A stretch of DNA of 10,748 nucleotides from JACZST01 sp036985755 (lineage in GTDB: Bacteria; Actinomycetota; Acidimicrobiia; Spongiisociales; UBA5794): assembly GCA_036985755.1 (NCBI GenBank), contig BTQG01000083.1, positions 1-10,748 of the forward strand, in the 5' to 3' direction. Position numbers and translations under genes: made by a program. Positions 5,962 through 10,748 of the stretch are shown in pieces. The notes below the pieces were generated by a model. It was not told where the DNA came from, did no database searches, and worked only from the letters and a program-made list of their open reading frames with translations. Within the stretch, counting starts at the first letter, position 1. Each line of letters starts with the position of its first letter.

Positions 5962-7410
5962 TCATCGGCGCCACAGGTCCCGGTTGAAGAGGATGAGGAT
6001 GGGCAGGATCTCCAGACGGCCGACGATCATCAGCGAGGCCAGCAGCCACTTGCCGAGTCCGGGCACGACGAGGTAGTGCTCGCTGGGCCCGACCAGGCCC
6101 AGCCCGGGACCGACATTGCCCAGCGACGAGGCCACCGCTGAAGCCGCAGAGACCGGGTCGAGCTGGGGGGTGCCGAGCGAACCGATGATCGCCAGCAGGA
6201 ACGTACCGGTCATGAAGGCGAACATGTACAGGAGGAAGAAGGTCTGGATCGCCTCGACGACATCGTCGGGCACGGGCCTCTTGCTCACCCTGGTCACGAA
6301 TACCCCGCGGGGATGGATGAGGCGCCGCACATCCATCCGGGATGCCTCGTACAGCACCTCGAGCCGGTACACCTTCACCGCCCCGGCCGTCGATCCGGCC
6401 ATGCCTCCGATGAACATCAAACCCACGATCATGATCTGAAGCGCCGGGCCCCACAGGCCGAAGTCGACCGTGGCGTACCCGGTGGTGGTGATGATCGAGG
6501 ATGCGGTGAAGATCGCGTCGCGGATGCCATCGACTACGGGCCCTCCCCAGGTGCCGATCGTCATCAAGATCGCGGCCACCGCGATGATGGCCACATAGAG
6601 GCGAAGCTCGGAGCTCTTCCGGTAGGCCCGAGGGTTGCGGGCCGCCCGAAAGTGCAGCGAGAACGACGCCCCGGCAAGGATCATGAAGAGGATGACGATC
6701 CACTGCGAGTAGGAGGAGAAAGCGCCGAGCGATCCCGCGCTCGTGCTGAAGCCCCCCGTCGAAAGCGTGGTGAACGAGTGGTTCACCGCCTCGAACAGGC
6801 TCATGTCCCCGGCCCAGAGCAAAACGGCCTCGGCCACCGTGAATACCACATAGACGAGCCACAATCGCTTCGCCGTCTCCCGAAAGCGCGGCGTCAACCG
6901 ATCAGGGGCCGGCCCCGGGCTCTCGGCGCGGGCAAGTTGAACGGCTCCCAGGCCCAGCAGAGGAAGGATCGCAACCGACAGCACGATGATGCCCATGCCG
7001 CCGATCCATTGGGTAAGCGAACGCCAGAACTGGACCCCGTGTGAGAGCAGCGCCGGATCCGGGATGATGGAAGCCCCCGTGGTGGTAAAACCCGCCGCCG
7101 TCTCGAACACAGCGTCGGTGATATTGCCGATCGAGCCGGTGAACAGGTAGGGCAGGGTGCCCACGGCCACCATTGCGGTCCAGGCGAGGCCGACCGCAGC
7201 GAAACCTTCCCTGGCACTCAATTCCCCCGGCCGATCGAAAGCCCTCCATACCGCCAGCCCGATGGCGGTGGTGACGACCGCGGCAGCCGAGATCTGCGCG
7301 GCGTCGGACCACTCCTGATACAGGGCGCTGACCACAACGGCAGAAAGCATCGACACCCCGACGGCGGCGACGACAGCGCCCACCACATGAAGCAGATGGC
7401 GCCAGGACAC
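5962..7410 (-). CDS. trkH: TrkH/KtrB-type potassium uptake channel subunit
   Basis: The protein has 482 residues, full length for TrkH. It is an inner-membrane, potassium-translocating subunit built from four M1-P-M2 units. The four selectivity-filter segments are visible in order: TTTGAS (109-114), TLSTGGFST (215-223), TTTGYAT (308-314) and SLGNVGPG (429-436), each with the key glycine. The gating-loop glycine/serine segment GGMAGSTAGAVKVYR (about 335-349) carries the conserved Lys, and VGRLE near the C-terminus is typical. Multiple hydrophobic helices start at residue 6. The start is GTG at 7410, only 4 nt after the trkA stop and without a strong Shine-Dalgarno sequence, so translation is probably coupled to trkA. 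TrkA binds its cytosolic face and gates it with nucleotides. The 3' end faces the helical-repeat gene with no evident terminator. Confidence 0.95.
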   Translation of the reverse strand: MSWRHLLHVVGAVVAAVGVSMLSAVVVSALYQEWSDAAQISAAAVVTTAIGLAVWRAFDRPGELSAREGFAAVGLAWTAMVAVGTLPYLFTGSIGNITDAVFETAAGFTTTGASIIPDPALLSHGVQFWRSLTQWIGGMGIIVLSVAILPLLGLGAVQLARAESPGPAPDRLTPRFRETAKRLWLVYVVFTVAEAVLLWAGDMSLFEAVNHSFTTLSTGGFSTSAGSLGAFSSYSQWIVILFMILAGASFSLHFRAARNPRAYRKSSELRLYVAIIAVAAILMTIGTWGGPVVDGIRDAIFTASSIITTTGYATVDFGLWGPALQIMIVGLMFIGGMAGSTAGAVKVYRLEVLYEASRMDVRRLIHPRGVFVTRVSKRPVPDDVVEAIQTFFLLYMFAFMTGTFLLAIIGSLGTPQLDPVSAASAVASSLGNVGPGLGLVGPSEHYLVVPGLGKWLLASLMIVGRLEILPILILFNRDLWRR

Positions 7411-7414
7411 GGCG

Positions 7415-8743
7415 TCAGCCGGACAGCTTCTCGGCGACCGGGATGCCGTCCGGCAGTGCGACCGCGATCAGGTGATCCCCTTCCTGGATCTCCGTGTTCC
7501 CCCGCGGCACGAAGGCCTTCCCGTCGCGATGGACGCCGCCGATGATCAACGACTTTGGCAGCTTGAGCTGGCGCAGCGTCTTGCCGATGGCAGGACTGTT
7601 CGGTCCGACCTCCAGCTCGATGGCCTCGGCGTCGGAACCGGGGATCGTGACCGCGGAATAGATCAGGCCCCGACGCACAAACCGGAGGATCTCGTTGGCG
7701 GCGGACAGGCGCGGGCTCACCGTCGCATCGATGCCGGCGCCACCGAGCAGACCAACCAACTCGGTGTTGCTGAATCGGGTGATGACCTCGCCGGCGCCGA
7801 GAGCGTGTGCAACCTGCGAGCCGAGGAGATTGTCGCTGTCCCATCCGGTGAGAGCGAGCACAGCGTCTGCCTTTCCCACACCTTCCGATCGGAGGATCTT
7901 CGGATCGGTCGGGTCTCCACAGACGACGACGACGTCGGGCAAGACCTCGGCGATGCTCCGACACCGGACGGGATCCGCCTCGATGAGCGTAGTTGTCACA
8001 CCAGCCTCGACGAGCAGCTTCACCGTCATCTGAGCGAGACGGGTGCCGCCGAGAACGATGACGTTCTCCGCCGGACGATCGACGAGGCCGAGCAGTTCAT
8101 ATGGGGTTTCCGTGCGACCCGCCTCCGCCATCACAAGCACGTGGTCGCCCGCCTTCAGCTCAGTGGAACCACGGGCGATGGCGGTCTCTCCATGTCGGAT
8201 GACCGCCACCACCAGCCAATCCCATTGTTCAATCGTCTCGCGCAGCTCGGCCAACGTGATGCCGACGACCGCCGACTCGGAATCGACATAGGCGCCCACC
8301 ATGACCAGCCCGCCGTCGGCGAACTCCACGAGCTCGGCGACCCGGCCGCTGCTGACCAGCACGAGCAGCTCGCGGGCGGCCGCCTCACCAGGGTCGATCA
8401 CGAGATCGACGCCGAGCGCCTCGACCTCGGCCTTCAGCTCCGAATCTTCGACCCTGGCGATCGTGATCGGAATCCCCAGCTTGGCGGCGGCATTGCAAGC
8501 CAACACATTGACGGCATCCGATGAGCTGACGGCAACGAGCATGTCGGCCTCGCCGAGCCCCGCCTGGTCCAGCGTCGCCGCCGAGGCCCCGTTTCCTGTG
8601 ATGACCATGCAGTCGAGCTCCCGCTCGAGCTGAGCGGCCCGCCCGGGATCGGATTCGATCACGACGAGGTCTTGGCCCTCGATGGAGAGCCGCTCGGCGA
8701 GGTATGAGCCGACAGCCCCGGCGCCGACAATGATGATCTTCAT
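7415..8743 (-). CDS. trkA: Trk system potassium uptake regulator TrkA (two RCK units)
   Basis: The protein has 442 residues, the length of the two-unit TrkA rather than the single-unit KtrA (about 220). It is a cytosolic ring protein that binds NAD(H)/ATP-type nucleotides and controls TrkH. The N-terminal Rossmann unit has GAGAVG (7-12), acidic E30 after strand 2 and TGNGAS (49-54). RCK-C unit 1 covers about 137-215, ending KAGDHVLVMA. The second Rossmann unit (about 228-345) has LGGTRLA in place of GxGxxG, so its nucleotide site is degenerate, as is common in the second half of TrkA. RCK-C unit 2 covers about 365-435, ending QEGDHLIAVAL. The start is ATG at 8743 with no strong ribosome binding site. 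It is the promoter-proximal gene of trkA-trkH and lies 53 nt downstream of the methyltransferase gene. Confidence 0.95.
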   Translation of the reverse strand: MKIIIVGAGAVGSYLAERLSIEGQDLVVIESDPGRAAQLERELDCMVITGNGASAATLDQAGLGEADMLVAVSSSDAVNVLACNAAAKLGIPITIARVEDSELKAEVEALGVDLVIDPGEAAARELLVLVSSGRVAELVEFADGGLVMVGAYVDSESAVVGITLAELRETIEQWDWLVVAVIRHGETAIARGSTELKAGDHVLVMAEAGRTETPYELLGLVDRPAENVIVLGGTRLAQMTVKLLVEAGVTTTLIEADPVRCRSIAEVLPDVVVVCGDPTDPKILRSEGVGKADAVLALTGWDSDNLLGSQVAHALGAGEVITRFSNTELVGLLGGAGIDATVSPRLSAANEILRFVRRGLIYSAVTIPGSDAEAIELEVGPNSPAIGKTLRQLKLPKSLIIGGVHRDGKAFVPRGNTEIQEGDHLIAVALPDGIPVAEKLSG

Positions 8744-8796
8744 GAGTGCGAGAGGTTAGAGCACAGACCGGGCGCGTCGCCGTGGCGCAGCCCGAC

Positions 8797-9417
8797 CTAC
8801 TCCACCGCCACCACGATCCGGTAGCCGAGACCCAGATGGCTTCGCGTCAACGAGGCGACGGTGAGCCCGGCCTCGGCAAGCTCGGCCTGGGGGTCGCGGT
8901 TGTACCGGCAGCCCGTCCGGTAGTAGTACGTGCCGAGGCTGCGGTCCTGGAACCGGGCGATAGCATCGACACTCGACCGCCCGTGCTCGAGCAGGAGGAT
9001 CTGCCCGCCGGGACGGGTCACCCGCTCCATCTCGCCAAAAGCGGCCACCGCGTCGGGAAAGGTGCACGACGACATGGCGCTGATCACATAGTCGAAGCGA
9101 TTGTCGTCGAAGACCAGCGCGGCGGCGTCCGCCACCTCGATCACCGCTTCCATCCCGCTCTTCGCAGCCCGCTCCCTCGCCAGGGCCACCATCCGCGGTG
9201 ACAGGTCGACCGCAGTCACCGACGCCGCCCCACCCAGGTAGGCAAAGTTCTCACCGCTGCCGCAGGCGACGTCGAGCACGTCGCCTCTCACGGCCGCGAA
9301 GTGCTTGCTGCGCAGCCGGTTGATTCCGAGGATCGCCTCGGGGATGGCGGCCCACCGCCACCACGGGGCGACGCGGTCGTACAACTCGCGGACCTGCTCG
9401 GTGCTCTTCTCCTTCAT
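8797..9417 (-). CDS. Class I SAM-dependent methyltransferase (UbiE/phospholipid-methyltransferase-like), 206 aa
   Basis: The start is ATG at 9417, giving MKEKSTEQVRELYDRVAPWW, the usual opening of UbiE/PmtA-like enzymes. The same frame stays open upstream to 9672, but that stretch looks non-coding. SAM-binding motif I is VLDVACGSGEN (47-57), D71 in VTAVDLS binds the ribose, and the post-motif is VTRPGGQILLLEHGRS (about 133-148). The C-terminal block TGCRYNRDPQAELAEAGL is shared with membrane-lipid and METTL7-like methyltransferases (Methyltransf_11). The likely substrate is a lipid or small hydrophobic molecule, but it cannot be fixed from sequence. No good Shine-Dalgarno sequence is present. 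CAGTAT, ending 6 nt before the ATG, could be a -10 box for a leaderless mRNA. It is followed 53 nt later by trkA on the same strand. Confidence 0.87.
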   Translation of the reverse strand: MKEKSTEQVRELYDRVAPWWRWAAIPEAILGINRLRSKHFAAVRGDVLDVACGSGENFAYLGGAASVTAVDLSPRMVALARERAAKSGMEAVIEVADAAALVFDDNRFDYVISAMSSCTFPDAVAAFGEMERVTRPGGQILLLEHGRSSVDAIARFQDRSLGTYYYRTGCRYNRDPQAELAEAGLTVASLTRSHLGLGYRIVVAVE

Positions 9418-9458
9418 GGCCCCATACTGGCACGCCGTCGGGTAGCGCCGATCGAGAC

Positions 9459-9542
9459 CTAAACGACCGTGTCCGGTGTGCTGGGGAGTGACACTGTGGC
9501 GACGAGTTCCCGACCCAGCTCTACCGCTTCCTCGCGACTCAT
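9459..9542 (-). CDS. Possible small protein, 27 aa
   Basis: ATG at 9542 is preceded by a strong purine-rich site, AAAGGGGAG, three nucleotides before the start; the GGGG core is 5 nt away. This is one of the best ribosome binding sites in the window. The frame ends at TAG 9461-9459. The peptide starts MSREEAVELGRELVATVSLP, an amphipathic helix followed by a short polar tail. It fits between the glycerate kinase stop (38 nt upstream) and the methyltransferase start (41 nt downstream). It may be a genuine small gene, a leader peptide for the methyltransferase or the 5' remnant of a decayed gene. No family is recognised. About two thirds of its third codon positions are G or C, somewhat lower than its neighbours. 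Confidence 0.35.
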   Translation of the reverse strand: MSREEAVELGRELVATVSLPSTPDTVV

Positions 9543-9556
9543 CTTCTCCCCTTTGA

Positions 9557-9579
9557 CCACCGGTTACGGCCTTCGGTGG
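9557..9579. other. Short hairpin between glycerate kinase and the small ORF
   Basis: CCACCG (9557-9562) and CGGTGG (9574-9579) pair perfectly around an 11-nt loop. It begins directly after the glycerate kinase stop and ends just before the strong ribosome binding site of the 27-codon frame. It may mark the 3' end of the kinase transcript or shape the leader of the small frame. The stem is short and has no U-tract, so the role is uncertain. Confidence 0.3.
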
Positions 9580-9580
9580 G

Positions 9581-10748
9581 TCACCTCCCGTGGTGGACCA
9601 GCCAGAGGTCGGCCACGTTGGTGCCGGTGGGCCCGGTGATGATGAGATCGCCGGTTGCGGTGAGATACGCATGGGCGTCGCTGCAATTCAGGGCCTCGAT
9701 CGCATCCAGGCCCACCTCCCTGCCCCTCCCGATCGTCCCGGCGTCGACAACGGCCCCGGCGGCTTCGGTAGTGCCGTCGATGCCATCGGTGTCGGCGGCG
9801 AGAAACGTCGTGGTGGATCCCTCGAGCGCAAGCGCTCCGGCCAGCGCCGCCTCCTGGTTCCTGCCACCGAGGCCGGCACCAGAGACGGTCACCGTGGTCT
9901 CGCCCCTAAACACAAGCAAGTCGATGCCCGGCCTCCGGGTCGCCACCGCCTCGACGGCGGCCGTGCGGGATTCGCCACCGAGTGTCGTCGTCACCACCTC
10001 TCCGATCAGACCTCGTCGACCAGCGGAAGCGACCGCAGCCGCCGCGGCGGTGGCACCGTCGGCGACCACCCTGATCTCATGGTTTGCATGATCGGTCTTC
10101 GGGGTCTCGTCGATCACCCCCGCCGCTCCGGCGGCAAGGTGCTCGGCGACCGTCGCCGGCACCCGGGCCCTCAGCCCGAACGTCTCCAACACGTCGATTG
10201 CATCGCCGTAGGTCGTCGGATCGGGCACGGTCGGTCCGGAACCGATGACATCGAGGCGGTTCCCGACCACGTCGGATAGGACCAGAGTGAGCAGCCTGGT
10301 GTCACCCGCCGCCGCAGCCAGATGCCCGCCTTTGATCGCAGACAGATGTTTGCGCACCGTGTTGATATCGGCGATGTCGGCGCCGGAGGCGAGCAGCAGC
10401 CGGTTGGTGGCGACCAGGTCGTCGAGAGTCAATGCTCCTGCGGGTAGCGCCAGCAGCGCCGACGACCCGCCGGAGACCAGGTACACCACTGCGGCACCGG
10501 GTCGTGCGGTTGCAGCCAGTTCCAGTGCGCGACGGCCGGCGGCGACACTGCCCGCGTTTGGCTCCGGGTGGCCACCCACGATCACCGGCACCGGTGCCAC
10601 AGCGTCGACGGTGGTAACCGCTATGCCCTCGGTGATGTCCATGACCGCAGCTACCCCTCGGGTCATGGCGATCGCCGCCTTGCCCGAGGCGATGACGACG
10701 ACCTCACCGTCGGCGAGCGGGTCCTCCTTCAGGCTGTGCCGGACCGCA
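9581..10748 (-). CDS. gckA: Glycerate 2-kinase, MOFRL family (type II), 5' truncated by window edge
   Basis: The frame is open to the right edge (last full codon ends at 10747) and stops at TGA 9583-9581, giving 388 visible residues. The family is usually about 420-440, so some 30-50 N-terminal residues are missing. An internal ATG at 10666 is not the start, because the conserved VVVIASGKAA block (visible residues 16-25, with the active-site Lys) lies before it. Other hallmarks are GGHPEPNAGS, LVSGGSSALL, NTVRKHLSAIKGG, LSDVVGNRLDVIGSGPTVPD, and the C-terminal MOFRL part with GETTVTV, GLGGRNQE, ADTDGIDG and TGPTGTNVADL. The cytosolic enzyme phosphorylates D-glycerate with ATP to 2-phosphoglycerate, feeding glyoxylate, tartrate or serine-derived carbon into glycolysis. 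It is also called TtuD or GLYCTK; the symbol is chosen by family. No other glyoxylate-pathway gene is in the window. Confidence 0.92.
   Translation of the reverse strand, partial: AVRHSLKEDPLADGEVVVIASGKAAIAMTRGVAAVMDITEGIAVTTVDAVAPVPVIVGGHPEPNAGSVAAGRRALELAATARPGAAVVYLVSGGSSALLALPAGALTLDDLVATNRLLLASGADIADINTVRKHLSAIKGGHLAAAAGDTRLLTLVLSDVVGNRLDVIGSGPTVPDPTTYGDAIDVLETFGLRARVPATVAEHLAAGAAGVIDETPKTDHANHEIRVVADGATAAAAAVASAGRRGLIGEVVTTTLGGESRTAAVEAVATRRPGIDLLVFRGETTVTVSGAGLGGRNQEAALAGALALEGSTTTFLAADTDGIDGTTEAAGAVVDAGTIGRGREVGLDAIEALNCSDAHAYLTATGDLIITGPTGTNVADLWLVHHGR

Noticed and set aside
5420..6862. A 480-codon open frame on the minus strand
   Set aside because: It overlaps trkH in another frame and runs through the 114-bp element and the helical-repeat gene. 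Its product is Arg/Gly/Pro-rich with no domain, as expected for an out-of-frame reading of GC-rich DNA.
6313..7044. A 243-codon plus-strand frame
   Set aside because: It is antisense to trkH and very rich in Arg, Gly and Pro; a compositional artefact.
7472..8524. A 350-codon open frame on the plus strand
   Set aside because: It is antisense to trkA, whose family motifs are unambiguous. The product is low-complexity, rich in Asp, Arg and His, with no recognisable fold.
8749..8796. A possible hairpin between the methyltransferase stop and trkA
   Set aside because: The GGGC/GCCC-type stem needs a bulge, has a large loop and is not followed by a T-tract. It is typical of chance in such GC-rich sequence.
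9418..9672. An N-terminal extension of the methyltransferase to a GTG/ATG near 9672
   Set aside because: It would run into the glycerate kinase gene and add Pro/Gly/Arg-rich sequence before the conserved MKEKSTEQVRELYDRVAPWW opening.
1..10748. CRISPR array, defence island or prophage
   Set aside because: No spaced direct repeats, no cas, restriction, toxin, phage structural or integrase genes were seen; the genes are mostly metabolic and transport.

Overview
The window is GC-rich (mostly G or C at third codon positions) and densely coding. It has short intergenic gaps, frequent GTG starts and several starts without a clear Shine-Dalgarno sequence. The gene content includes an AfsR/LuxR-like regulator with a TPR tail, a trans-aconitate methyltransferase, TrkA/TrkH and a MOFRL-type glycerate kinase. 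Together these suggest a high-GC actinobacterium, perhaps an Acidimicrobiia-like lineage. That placement is an inference from codon use and gene style; no rRNA or other phylogenetic marker is present.

Layout, left to right. (1) Bases 1-1543 (+) hold the C-terminal half of a large signal-transduction ATPase/transcriptional regulator, cut by the left edge. Its stop overlaps by 14 nt, tail to tail, the stop of a small unknown gene, and both stop codons sit in the arms of one palindrome. (2) Bases 4150-1530 (-) hold four genes on one strand: an AbrB/SpoVT-type DNA-binding protein, a trans-aconitate 2-methyltransferase (tam), an adenosine/adenine deaminase-family enzyme whose HAGE motif is replaced by HCDV, and a 152-residue acidic protein of unknown function. 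Gaps of 77, 57 and 42 nt allow co-transcription. (3) Bases 4296-5938 (+) hold an alpha/beta hydrolase fused to an N-terminal helical-repeat domain, then a 114-bp inverted-repeat element that folds into a multi-arm structure, then a 118-residue helical-repeat (HEAT-like) protein. (4) Bases 10748-5962 (-) hold the glycerate 2-kinase (cut by the right edge), a possible 27-codon small gene with a strong ribosome binding site, a class I SAM methyltransferase, and trkA and trkH, which lie 4 nt apart and together form a complete Trk-type potassium uptake system.

Most of the window is ordinary metabolism and ion transport. The parts that standard families do not explain are the structured element at 5421-5534 between two helical-repeat genes, the repeat-domain/hydrolase pairing itself, the altered catalytic motif in the deaminase, the palindromes at the convergent stop overlap, and the small frame at 9459-9542. 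No tRNA, rRNA, CRISPR array, transposase, integrase or phage gene was seen, and no stretch longer than 300 bases lacks a gene.
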